64,000 nt of DNA from Verrucomicrobiaceae bacterium (GTDB lineage Bacteria > Verrucomicrobiota > Verrucomicrobiia > Verrucomicrobiales > Verrucomicrobiaceae): NCBI GenBank assembly GCA_027484445.1, contig JAIXSY010000055.1:465906-529905 (forward strand), in the 5' to 3' direction. Below the pieces are notes generated by a model. That model was given only the letters and a program-made list of their open reading frames with translations. It had not been told where the DNA came from and did no database searches. Position 1 is the first letter of the stretch. Each line of letters begins with the position of its first letter. A program made the position numbers and the translations under genes. Shown here in pieces: positions 56,013 through 64,000 of the stretch.

Positions 56013-59000
56013 ATGATACGCCTCACCACCTTTGCCACACTCATCGCCGCTGCCTTTGCACAGGCTGAGGATGCAGCCTTCTTTGAAAACAAAATCCGCC
56101 CCATCCTCGTGGAGCACTGCTACGAGTGCCACAGCGCGGACAAGAAGCAGAAAGGCAGTCTCTTGCTCGACACCAAGGAAGCGACGCTCAGAGGCGGCGA
56201 CACCGGTCCGGCGGTGGTGCCGGGTGATCCAGCCAAATCCCTGCTCATCCAGGCGGTGAAGTGGCAGGACGATCTCGAAATGCCGCCGAAGAAGAAGCTC
56301 AGTGACGCGCAAATTGCCGATTTGGAAGCCTGGGTCAAAGCCGGCGCACCTGATCCACGCTCCGGGCCACGCACGCTCACGAAAATCGAGCAGCACCTCG
56401 AAGACGCCAAAAAACACTGGTCGCTGCAACCCATCATCGACCCCAAGCCCGCGTCGCTCGACGCCCTCATCGGCACCACTGGCAAAGCACCTGCCGACAA
56501 ACGCACCCTCATCCGTCGCGCTTATTTCGATCTGATCGGCGTGCCACCGACGTACGCGGAAGTGAACGCCTTCGCGGCCGACAACGACCCGAAGGCCTTC
56601 GAGAAGCTCATCGACCAACTCCTCGCCGACAAACGCTACGGCGAGCGCTGGGGCCGCCACTGGCTCGATGTCGTGCGCTACGCTGACAACATGGGCAGCA
56701 TCTACAACGGCGATGACACCTATCCGAACGCCTTCACGTATCGCGATTACGTCATCGACGCCTTCAACAGCGACAAGCCCTACGACCGCTTCCTGCTCGA
56801 ACAAATCGCCGCCGACCAGCTCGAAACCGCCAAGGACACGCGCACACTCTCAGGCATGGGCCTTCTCGGCCTCGGCCGCCGCAAGGATCGCAAACTCGAC
56901 GACGACACGCTCGACGACACCATCGACGTCATCGGCCGCGGCTTGATGGGCCTCACCATCAGTTGTGCCCGCTGCCACGATCACAAGCTCGAGCCCATCA
57001 CCACCAAGGACTACTACGGCCTCTACTCCATCCTCAAGAGCAGCAAAGAACCCGAGATCCAGCCCGCTCTGCCGCAGGCCGATACGCCACAAGTGCGTGA
57101 GTATGCGGAGAAAAACAAAGCCGCTCGCGCCGAATACATTCGAGTCATCGCCTTCGAGGCCGAGCGCTCCTTCAGTGCTCTCCGCTCCCGTGTCGGCGAT
57201 TACCTCCACGCCGCGCACGATTCGAAGCTCACCAACAGCTACAAAGACAAAGACATCTCTCCAGGCATTCTCGAACCCCGCAAACTCAACAACGGCATTC
57301 ACAACCGCGTCGTCGCCAACTGGGACAAATGGGTCAAAGGCCATCCCGAGTTCTTCACCCCCTGGCTCGAACTCTCCGCTCTGCCCGAAGCCGATTTCGC
57401 CGCCAAAGCCCCCGCGCTTTGTGAAACCTACGCCAAAAACGCCGACAACAAGCTCCTCCCCTCCATCGCCCGCCGCTTCGCCAAAACCAAGCCCAAAACC
57501 CTGCGCGACATCGCCGACCTCTACAACCATCTCTACGCCAGCGAGGTGGACGCGCTGTGGGCCGAGAACTGGCGCGAACACCTCCGCAAGCTCTGCGTCC
57601 CCACCGCTGACGAACTCAACCTGCCCATCTCCGAGCTTGAGAAAGTCAGCATCGATCGCGTCCACACCGCGCAAAAGAATCCACTGCCCGACGCCGAAGG
57701 TCAGCAACTACGCGCCATCTTCATCGAAGACAGCTCGCCCTTCGTCCTCACCGGCAAAGACTTTCTCTCCAACAGACTCTACGCCAACCGCGATGTCGCC
57801 GAAGGCCTGCGCCGCAATGCCACCAAGCCGCTCACCGAACTGCAAAACCATCCCGGAGCCCCCGCCCGCGCCATGACCTTTGTCGATGCCGACAAGATGT
57901 ATGACGGCAAAGTCTTCATCCGAGGCAATCCCAACACGCCCGGTCCTGAAGCCCCGCGCCAGTTCATCACCGCGCTCAAGCAGATCGCGCCGGAGCCCTT
58001 CCCGAAGGACAAAAGCGGCCGTCTCCAGCTCGCGCAGGCCATCGCAAGCAAAAACAACCCGCTCACCGCCCGCGTGATCGTGAATCGCGTGTGGGCCTGG
58101 CACTTTGGCGACGCCATCGTCGGCACACCGAGTGATTTCGGCTTCCGTGGTGACAAACCCACGAATCAGCCGTTGCTCGACCATCTCGCTGCGTGGTTCA
58201 TGGAAAATGGCTGGAGCTTCAAAAAGCTGCACAAGCACCTCATGCTCACCGCCGCCTATCAGCGTGCCGATTTCCCCATGCGTCCGCTGGAACTCGAGCC
58301 CTTCCGCGACGCGCTGCTAAGCGTCACCGGTCGCTTGAAACCCGATCTCGGCGGCAAGCCCGAGAAGATCGACGCGAGCGTGCGCCGCACCGTTTATGGC
58401 TTCGTCGATCGCAAAACGCTGCCCTCGCTTTACCGCAGCTTCGATTTCCCGGATCCCAACTTCAGCGCGCCGAAACGCAGCCGCACCGCGCTGACACCGC
58501 GTGCGCTCATTTTGATGAACAGCCCGCTTTTGACCGACAGCGCCAAGAATCTCGCCTCCACGCTCACCAAAGAGCTGCCCGATGATAGCAGCCGCCTTGA
58601 AGAACTCTACCGCCGCGTCTTCCAGCGCCAGCCCACCGACAAGGAAATGCAGCGGGCACTCGACTACCTCGCCGCGTATCCGAAGAACGACCTTGTGCAT
58701 CCCGAGTCGCAGGACTGGCAATACGGGTTCGGCGATTTCGATGCCGAAACCAAGCAGGTCAAAACCTTCGCCAATCTCGCCGAGTTCGATGGCAAAGCCT
58801 TCAAAGGCACCGGCGTCATGCTCGATGCCATGGGCGGAGATCCCGGTGCCGACGCCAAACAAAGCACCATCCGCCGCTGGGTCGCCCCACTCGACGGCCA
58901 GGTGAACATCACCGCCGAACTCATCCACATGGACGAGAAGAGCGACGGCGTCGTTGCCCGCATCCTGAGCAGCCGTGACGGCCTGCTCGGAGAATGGACC

Positions 59001-59288
59001 GCCAAAAAACAAGCCCTCTGCACCGACCTCACCCAAATCCCCGTCAAAAAAGGTGACACCCTCGACTTCATCGTCAGCAGCGTCAGCGGCAAAGACGCCG
59101 CCGCGTATCAGTGGAGCCCCAGCATTGTCATGCCTGGCACCGACATGCCCGCCATGCCCGGCATGGCCCGCCGCTGGGATGCCCGCATCGATTTCGCCAA
59201 TCCCAAAGCCCCCCAGAAGCCCCTCACCGCCTGGGAAGAGCTCTGCCAGGCCGTGCTTCTCTCGCCGGAGTTTGCGGTTATGGAGTGA
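56013..59288 (+). CDS. PSCyt1-DUF1549-DUF1553 cytochrome-like protein
   Basis: 1091 aa, with a signal peptide (MIRLTTFATLIAAAFAQA). The PSCyt1 domain carries CxxCH (CYECH, 36-40) and the ending MPPKKKLSD. DUF1549 follows (LIRRAYFDLIGVPPTYAEVN, LLADKRYGERWGRHWLDVVR) with a second CxxCH (318-322, CARCH). DUF1553 is near the C-terminus (ARVIVNRVWAWHFGDAIVGT, PSDFGFRGDKPTNQPLLDHL, then KRSRTALTPRALILMNSPLL). A large acidic insert (about 350-560) is unusual in length. Such proteins normally pair with DUF1501; here both pair types sit in one operon (DUF1501, DUF1592, DUF1552, DUF1549). Expected to be periplasmic; role unknown. This is the last gene of the operon. Confidence 0.9.
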   Translation: MIRLTTFATLIAAAFAQAEDAAFFENKIRPILVEHCYECHSADKKQKGSLLLDTKEATLRGGDTGPAVVPGDPAKSLLIQAVKWQDDLEMPPKKKLSDAQIADLEAWVKAGAPDPRSGPRTLTKIEQHLEDAKKHWSLQPIIDPKPASLDALIGTTGKAPADKRTLIRRAYFDLIGVPPTYAEVNAFAADNDPKAFEKLIDQLLADKRYGERWGRHWLDVVRYADNMGSIYNGDDTYPNAFTYRDYVIDAFNSDKPYDRFLLEQIAADQLETAKDTRTLSGMGLLGLGRRKDRKLDDDTLDDTIDVIGRGLMGLTISCARCHDHKLEPITTKDYYGLYSILKSSKEPEIQPALPQADTPQVREYAEKNKAARAEYIRVIAFEAERSFSALRSRVGDYLHAAHDSKLTNSYKDKDISPGILEPRKLNNGIHNRVVANWDKWVKGHPEFFTPWLELSALPEADFAAKAPALCETYAKNADNKLLPSIARRFAKTKPKTLRDIADLYNHLYASEVDALWAENWREHLRKLCVPTADELNLPISELEKVSIDRVHTAQKNPLPDAEGQQLRAIFIEDSSPFVLTGKDFLSNRLYANRDVAEGLRRNATKPLTELQNHPGAPARAMTFVDADKMYDGKVFIRGNPNTPGPEAPRQFITALKQIAPEPFPKDKSGRLQLAQAIASKNNPLTARVIVNRVWAWHFGDAIVGTPSDFGFRGDKPTNQPLLDHLAAWFMENGWSFKKLHKHLMLTAAYQRADFPMRPLELEPFRDALLSVTGRLKPDLGGKPEKIDASVRRTVYGFVDRKTLPSLYRSFDFPDPNFSAPKRSRTALTPRALILMNSPLLTDSAKNLASTLTKELPDDSSRLEELYRRVFQRQPTDKEMQRALDYLAAYPKNDLVHPESQDWQYGFGDFDAETKQVKTFANLAEFDGKAFKGTGVMLDAMGGDPGADAKQSTIRRWVAPLDGQVNITAELIHMDEKSDGVVARILSSRDGLLGEWTAKKQALCTDLTQIPVKKGDTLDFIVSSVSGKDAAAYQWSPSIVMPGTDMPAMPGMARRWDARIDFANPKAPQKPLTAWEELCQAVLLSPEFAVME

Positions 59289-59306
59289 GGTGGACAAAGA
59301 GAGCAA

Positions 59307-59385
59307 GCTTCTCCTTCCCCGACCGCCAACGACCCATCTGGCATCGGCTCCTGCGTCGTCCAAAAATGACCGACCCAGCCGCCCT
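59307..59385. repeat. Dispersed repeat R2, right copy
   Basis: It matches 33303-33372 (GACCGCCAACGACCC, CTGGCATCGGCTCCTGCG, TCGTCC, GACCCAGCCG-like) and 11551-11600. At this locus and at 11.5 kb R2 is followed, within about 130-250 bp, by the same protein-tail remnant. Confidence 0.65.
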
Positions 59386-59439
59386 CCATCTGGCGCACCG
59401 GCAGCGGCAGGGATGAGGACAGCGCCTTCATCGCTCATC

Positions 59440-59620
59440 CCTACAGCACAGGCACGCTAAGCATCACCTGGACGAAATCCAGCACCTACGGCACCCACTT
59501 CACCGTCGAAACCTTCGACACCCTCACCGGCACCTGGACCACCGAGGCAACCAAGTGAAAGACACCTTCCCCGCTGGAGATACCCGGAAGTTTGTCCGCC
59601 TGAAGCTAGTGGGGCGGTGA
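59440..59620 (+). pseudogene. Frameshifted C-terminal remnant of a secreted-protein gene
   Basis: One frame reads TGTLSITWTKSSTYGTHFTV, ETFDTLTGTWTTEATK and stops at 59556-59558. Another frame, entered around 59546, reads GNQVKDTFPAGDTRKFVRLK, LVGR and stops at 59618-59620. Together they reproduce the C-terminal domain of secreted Verrucomicrobia proteins broken by a frameshift. The tail matches the remnant at 11690-11803. Confidence 0.6.
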
Positions 59621-59724
59621 GTGTGGTGCAGTCCTCAGCACCGCCTTAGATTGCCAAACAGTGCCTTACGCCTGTTACCTTCGCGCTGAGTTGCCCATGT
59701 TGAACCAACACCACCTCGACATCT

Positions 59725-62349
59725 CTACATGTCAATCATCACATCAATCGGCGTCTGGACTGGTATCGCTAGAGCAGTCGCAATAGTGGTGTAGATCGGC
59801 AGATCGGCCTCAGTTTCGATACTCATGGCCAGCGCATAGCGGACTCGACGGTCGTGACATTCGTGCCGTTCATGACCTGGAGGGAACGAACGGGTTGCCC
59901 ACCAGCCTTTGATTGGAATCACGGCGACACGATCCATCGTAGCCAATTCGGCGGCAGTGCCAGTCCACACATCCTGATTCAGCGAGCCTCCAATGCGCCT
60001 GCCCTTGGGGCCAAGCGCCCACTGATGATTGCTGGCGTTGGTATCCATGGTGATATCGTCATCGCCTTCGCCCTCTTCATCTTGCTGAATTGCCGCATTG
60101 AGCTTCGCCCGAAATACCTCGTCGGATTCATAGGTGTGCTTGACCTCGAACCGCAGACCACACGACGCATATCGATAACGATTTTGAGTCGGGTGTGCGC
60201 CGGGGACGGCTCTTGACCCCGGATTCGGTTCAATGAAGTAGGACAGCGTGATTCGAAGCGTGGCTGGTGTCTCGCCTGCCCCTAGCAGCAAGTCGCGAGG
60301 CCACCAAGGCAGTTCATGGATATGCCAATCGCGAGTGCCGATTCTTTTCTGCACTTTACCCTCGGAGTTACGGGTCTCGATCCGCTGAAACGGTTGGAGC
60401 GTATTCTGCGAAAGGATCGTGGCCCGATTGTTGGCGCTTTTCATGGCACGTGCCAGATCAGGCTCCCCCCATCCATAGACTCGGAGCAGTTCTCTGACTC
60501 TCTCCTTTGGCACACGGGCATGAGGGTCAAGACCAGCCAACATCCGCCTGTTCCAACGAGCGGAATGAACGATCAACGCCCGCACCGACTCAGGCCAAAG
60601 TTCAGGATACTGCTGCATCAACATCGCTCCCAACCTTGCAGCCAGAGCTGTTGCAGCACTTGTGTCGTGCATGGTGCGGAATGGTTGGTGACGCCAGCTC
60701 TCCGAGGTGCTTAATGGCCTTAATGATTCCAGCGCAATAATCTCATTGTCTGCGGTGCGTGCCAGGTTGCCGCCTTCCATGACGATGTCTGGCTTGAATG
60801 GCCATTTCGGCTCCCAGATGCGGGAAGTGCGGCTCGTTGGGCAGAGGGTGCCAGATTGGGCAATAGGTTGAGCATTGATTGCTTCTTCATCCCTCTCAAC
60901 AATGCGGTCGTAATGTGTGATGGCTCCGACAGAGATGGCATTCCATGCTTGCGCAGGTTCTTGGACAGGCTCATTCAGGAGTGTGTCGGGATACACATAC
61001 TGATCTGGCGTTTGAATGGGCACATCCGAGTTGCCTACGGAGATCAGCATTAGGCGCTTAACCGGCACCTCGTCGGAGTCCCCCTCTGCTGATCCCGCGC
61101 ACAGCTCATCAACGGCAGATGACCAGGAAGTTGGGCCGCCAGTTTCATGAGCTGGTGGAGCGGTCACTGCCATGCAATAGGCACGGGCACGCTGGCTCTG
61201 TGTCTCTGGGTAATACACTGCTTGAGCTGTGACAGCTCCATAAAGCTCAGGCTCGTGAGCCCCAGCGTTCTTCAGTAGCTTCACTGACTCAAGATTGTGC
61301 TTCTGTTGATGAATCGCCGACGATTCGAGCAGAGGAACCAGTGGACCATAGGCAGCGAGTCCCGCCATACGAGTGCCATGCGCTCGCTGTGGATCGGGAT
61401 GATCGGCAGTGCCCGAAGGTGGATCGACCGTGAAGCAGTCCTCGTCACGAAGCAATGGCTCCAGCAATGGGTGCTTGTTGTTCACTCCAGTGTCGAGCAG
61501 GCATACGGCTGGCGCGTGGGTGTCTGGCCACTCGACACGATCCACCAGATCATCCTGAAACTCACGCTGCTCGCGGCTGCTCATCTCCCGTAGCGGCAAG
61601 GAACAGGGGCGTGGCAGCCGCACTTCGGCGAGTGTGTTCAGCAGACTCAATGAGCCTTCAAGCTGTTGTCGTGTGGCATAAACCAATCGCACCACATGCT
61701 CGGGTAAGCGCAAGCGGGTGAGACGTGTGTCTGCGGGTAGCGAGATATGTGCATCAGCGCAGGCTGCGACAAATTGATCCTCCCAATCGCCTAATCTACG
61801 TCGAATCCACAGCTCCCACCAATGGGGAGAGTCGTCCTCTGGCAAAGGCAGGTCTTCCGTCCAAAGCGCTTTCAAAGCGCCGAGGCGAATGGCGGCGACG
61901 TTAGCAAGATGAGCGTTCTCGGGATGCCCCTTGGCGGTCTTCTTAGTCCCATAGTCCCTGAGCATGTTCTCCACTATCCCCAGTTTTCCATAGGGTACAA
62001 AGACGGAGGCACAGGTCGAGATGGCTCCGGTTTTTGGATCAGTGATCTCACGCAGATTAAGCAGCTCAATCTTTGAGCGTTCGTTGCCAAGACTCTCCGC
62101 TTTCAGTGCAAACCCTGGTTCGGCGACGAACTCAATAATTAAGCCGCAATCAGAGAGGTCGTCCTTTGCGTAGAACGCTGGCGCGTTTACCTGTAGGTCG
62201 CGAAACTCATCCAGGAGCTTCTTGCCGTAAGTCGCTGCGTCTCGCTCTTTGAGTCTTAACTTCTTGGAGCCACGCACTCGCGGATGCACATAGCGCTCTG
62301 GTTTTCCCGAGTCCTGGATCTGAAGATGTGGCAGCTTTGGCTCGGACAT
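59725..62349 (-). CDS. ietS: Subtilisin-like serine protease of an IetAS-type defence pair
   Basis: 874 aa, no signal peptide. An S8 family peptidase with the catalytic triad Asp286 (VCLLDTGVNN), His324 (AHGTRMAGLAA) and Ser564 (HDTSAATALAARLGAML). About 250 residues precede the protease domain (with KLLDEFRDLQ and a WWELWIRRRLGDWED segment), and about 250 follow, including an acidic stretch (QQDEEGEGDDDITMD). Large cytoplasmic subtilases directly after a small AAA ATPase gene match the IetAS system, first described from a Ti plasmid as a toxin-antitoxin-like pair and later found in defence islands. 9 bp separate it from the ATPase gene. Effector role by proteolysis is inferred. Confidence 0.88.
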   Translation of the reverse strand: MSEPKLPHLQIQDSGKPERYVHPRVRGSKKLRLKERDAATYGKKLLDEFRDLQVNAPAFYAKDDLSDCGLIIEFVAEPGFALKAESLGNERSKIELLNLREITDPKTGAISTCASVFVPYGKLGIVENMLRDYGTKKTAKGHPENAHLANVAAIRLGALKALWTEDLPLPEDDSPHWWELWIRRRLGDWEDQFVAACADAHISLPADTRLTRLRLPEHVVRLVYATRQQLEGSLSLLNTLAEVRLPRPCSLPLREMSSREQREFQDDLVDRVEWPDTHAPAVCLLDTGVNNKHPLLEPLLRDEDCFTVDPPSGTADHPDPQRAHGTRMAGLAAYGPLVPLLESSAIHQQKHNLESVKLLKNAGAHEPELYGAVTAQAVYYPETQSQRARAYCMAVTAPPAHETGGPTSWSSAVDELCAGSAEGDSDEVPVKRLMLISVGNSDVPIQTPDQYVYPDTLLNEPVQEPAQAWNAISVGAITHYDRIVERDEEAINAQPIAQSGTLCPTSRTSRIWEPKWPFKPDIVMEGGNLARTADNEIIALESLRPLSTSESWRHQPFRTMHDTSAATALAARLGAMLMQQYPELWPESVRALIVHSARWNRRMLAGLDPHARVPKERVRELLRVYGWGEPDLARAMKSANNRATILSQNTLQPFQRIETRNSEGKVQKRIGTRDWHIHELPWWPRDLLLGAGETPATLRITLSYFIEPNPGSRAVPGAHPTQNRYRYASCGLRFEVKHTYESDEVFRAKLNAAIQQDEEGEGDDDITMDTNASNHQWALGPKGRRIGGSLNQDVWTGTAAELATMDRVAVIPIKGWWATRSFPPGHERHECHDRRVRYALAMSIETEADLPIYTTIATALAIPVQTPIDVMIDM

Positions 62350-62358
62350 GGGACGGGA

Positions 62359-63351
62359 TTAGGTTTCGGCAGGTGGCAGAAACAGCCTTCGCTCGTTCAA
62401 TGCGGCGAGCAGGCTCGCCGTGCTCACATTAGCCGTCTCCTTCATCACCGCCTGTTTCATCCCGTCGTCGCAAGCACGCCCAATCTCACCAAAGCTTAAT
62501 CCCCGCGCCGCTTTGACAATTTTCTGCCAGCCGAGCTTTGGAGTCGAAACTGACTGAAGCCGGGTTTCAATCATCTGACGAATCTCGTCGTCCCCTGGCA
62601 GGCTAAACTCGATCAAGTCGTCAAAGCGTCGATACAGCGCCTTGTCGAGTCGTGAGCCGTGGTTGGTCGCCGCGATAACCAAGCTGTGACTGTGCATGCT
62701 CTCGATGAAGACGAGAAAGGCATTCAATACTCGCCGCATCTCGCCCACATCCTGCCCGCCGTCTCTGGAGTAACCAATGCTATCGAACTCGTCGAAAAGA
62801 TAGACAGCTCTGCTTTGGTTTACGGATTCAAAGATGAGTCGGAGTTTGTTTGCCGACTCGCCGAGGTAGCGCGTGATGAGGGCATCCAGACGCACCACAA
62901 ACAGAGGCAGGCGAAGCTCCGAAGCAATGGCCGAGGCGGTCATCGTTTTGCCGCAGCCTGGCGGCCCCGTGAACAATAGACGCTGCCGCGGGCGTAGGCC
63001 ATGCGCCTGAAGTCGGCTCATCTGGCGCTGCTCATGAATGACTCTCATCACGCGTTCACGCACCGAGTCTGCGAGCACCAGATCCTTGATGCTAAACTCA
63101 GGCAACCTTGCATCCAAAAGCTCTGCCGCTTCCCCCATAGGCTGCGCGATCTGGACCACGTTGAAACGAGCCTTTGACTCGGAAGTCCTCGTTTTGGCTT
63201 GATCGACAATCGCTCTCAAGTCCCGAGCTAAAGTCTCGTGACCATTTCGGGCTTCCGCAGCAGCAACCTGGAGCGCCACTGCATAAAAGCGCTCGTCATC
63301 GCCACTGCTGTGGCTCTGAATTAGGGCTTTAACTTGGGCTGCGGATGGCAT
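62359..63351 (-). CDS. ietA: AAA+ ATPase of an IetAS-type defence pair
   Basis: 330 aa. Classical AAA+ domain: Walker A FTGPPGCGKT (Lys135), Walker B YLFDEFDSIG (Asp187-Glu188), sensor 1 LVIAATNHGSRLDKAL, arginine finger region YRRFDDLIEF, and a C-terminal lid (FGEIGRACDDGMKQAVM). The N-terminal about 100 residues are helical. It is placed upstream of the subtilase on the same strand, the IetA position, and would control or load the protease. The gap upstream (63352-63612) has no evident operator; a disrupted XRE regulator gene is divergent from it. Confidence 0.88.
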   Translation of the reverse strand: MPSAAQVKALIQSHSSGDDERFYAVALQVAAAEARNGHETLARDLRAIVDQAKTRTSESKARFNVVQIAQPMGEAAELLDARLPEFSIKDLVLADSVRERVMRVIHEQRQMSRLQAHGLRPRQRLLFTGPPGCGKTMTASAIASELRLPLFVVRLDALITRYLGESANKLRLIFESVNQSRAVYLFDEFDSIGYSRDGGQDVGEMRRVLNAFLVFIESMHSHSLVIAATNHGSRLDKALYRRFDDLIEFSLPGDDEIRQMIETRLQSVSTPKLGWQKIVKAARGLSFGEIGRACDDGMKQAVMKETANVSTASLLAALNERRLFLPPAET

Positions 63352-63612
63352 GGTGAGAAGTCAAAAGTTGCGACGCGGCAGACTACTTAACCTCTGCATG
63401 GAGGCAAGAACCAACGCCAACCTTGTGGATTCCAGGGGCTAGTTGCTCTTGCTAGCTGGCGCTGTTTCACCCAGCAAGTTCCAGCTTGCCTCGGCCCGCG
63501 TCATTCCCGCATACTCCGCCCCTCGAACAGCTCCATCGCCGTGCCGGGTGGCCGGAGTGAAGGGGGGGCGTTTGAGAGTAACCTGCACGGGTCCCCTTCA
63601 CGGGGCGGTGTC

Positions 63613-63869
63613 ATGCCTGCTTCGGCTGATGACTACGTTCGCTCGCTCAACCAACGCATCGGGGCAGACGTCAGGGGGCGGCGTGAGGCGTTGGGGCTGA
63701 GCGCCTACACTCTCGCCAAGGCCGCAGGGTGACGGATCAGACGATCCTGAACATCGAGCAGGGCCTGTGCCCGAACGGGGCGTGGTCGGCCACGCTGATG
63801 CGGATCGCCGTGCGCTTTGGCACGACCCATTCGGAGTTGGTGGCAGCGGCGGAGAGGCGGTCCTCCTAA
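63613..63869 (+). pseudogene. XRE-family helix-turn-helix regulator, frameshifted
   Basis: The first frame reads SADDYVRSLNQRIGADVRG, RREALGLSAYTLAKAAG, then TGA. The next frame continues VTDQTILNIEQGLCPN, GAWSATLMRIAVRFGTTHSE, LVAAAERRSS and stops at 63867-63869. Joined, they form one XRE/Cro helix-turn-helix domain (RREALGLS, LAKAAG-VTDQTILNIE). Loss of one G in a GGG(G) run at about 63727 explains the break. It is divergent from ietA, so it may once have repressed that pair. A sequencing error cannot be excluded. Confidence 0.7.
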
Positions 63870-63870
63870 T

Positions 63871-64000
63871 GACGAATGGCGAATGAGGAATGACGAAGGC
63901 GGGCGAAATGGGCGGGAGTCCTCTGGACTCAGAACAGCAGTCCAGAGGACTGCACCACACTGGCCGTAGCCAAATCCTTTTGGCTAACGGGTTTTCGGGA
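63871..64000. repeat. REP-like cluster of short repeats and inverted repeats
   Basis: Three units in a row: a GACGAATGG/CGAATGAGGAATGACGAA array (63871-63897), a perfect 13-bp inverted repeat AGTCCTCTGGACT (63917-63929) and AGTCCAGAGGACT (63939-63951), and TAGCCAAA/TTTGGCTA (63967-63974, 63979-63986, loop 4 nt). Each looks like a dispersed non-coding element. The window ends inside the region. Confidence 0.65.

Larger units (their letters stand above)
59289..59724. other. 436-bp gap with repeat R2 and a decayed gene
   Basis: No intact gene lies here. From left to right: repeat R2 (59307-59385), the frameshifted C-terminal remnant (59440-59620), and about 100 bp without recognisable content before the stop of the subtilase gene. 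Confidence 0.6.

Noticed and set aside
58317..59438. 373-aa minus-strand ORF over the DUF1553 gene
   Set aside because: Antisense of conserved DUF1553 coding; no domain or start context of its own.

Overview
The window looks like a chromosomal segment of a Verrucomicrobiota bacterium, probably a Verrucomicrobiaceae relative such as Prosthecobacter. The support is indirect but consistent. Two giant 'autotransporter-associated beta-strand repeat' proteins end in PEP-CTERM sorting tails. One operon carries the DUF1501/DUF1552/DUF1549-DUF1553/DUF1592 type genes with heme-like CxxCH motifs that are typical of the Planctomycetes-Verrucomicrobia group. There is a PQQ-propeller protein of the 'DWTEFRGP' type and a long secreted beta-helix/Ig/PA14 protein. 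I saw no rRNA, tRNA, CRISPR array or transposase.

Layout. 1-7.7 kb is ordinary metabolism and regulation: the 3' end of zwf, an exported PQQ-propeller protein, a PAS-AraC regulator divergent from putA (two-enzyme proline oxidation), and a GntR-type regulator with a LacI-like sensor. 7.7-11.5 kb holds a perfect 23-bp operator-like palindrome and the first PEP-CTERM repeat protein. 11.5-33.3 kb is an accessory, defence-rich island. On the minus strand are a WYL regulator and a DUF2357/PD-(D/E)XK nuclease gene split by one in-frame TAG. On the plus strand are a small cassette (VWA protein, membrane peptide, two genes overlapping by ATGA, the second a DUF932 protein), then an SNF2 helicase and, after an AT-rich promoter/operator, a tightly packed six-gene operon: Fic, type III-like Mod methyltransferase, AAA ATPase plus DUF4276 TOPRIM-like protein, Res helicase-nuclease, and a DUF262/DUF1524 GmrSD-like nuclease. 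Two accessory hypotheticals close the island.

33.3-50.6 kb has a LysR regulator, the 1787-aa secreted protein, a LamG-like protein, the second PEP-CTERM repeat protein, and an operon with an internally deleted GntP permease, a dipeptidase, KDPG aldolase and an exported SGNH hydrolase. 50.6-59.3 kb is a four-gene operon of exported DUF1501/DUF1592/DUF1552/DUF1549-DUF1553 proteins. 59.3-64 kb contains decayed gene fragments, an IetAS-type ATPase/subtilase defence pair on the minus strand, and a frameshifted XRE regulator followed by REP-like inverted repeats.

The strongest new signals are: (1) the composite SNF2-Fic-Mod-[AAA/DUF4276]-Res-DUF262 island, in which an OLD/PARIS-like ATPase-TOPRIM pair sits inside a restriction-modification cassette; (2) a roughly 65-bp promoter module repeated with near-constant internal spacing in front of three operons for exported proteins at 34.6, 41.7 and 50.6 kb; (3) base-composition mosaicism in the methyltransferase; and (4) several precisely definable gene lesions: an amber stop, an in-frame domain deletion and a 1-nt frameshift.
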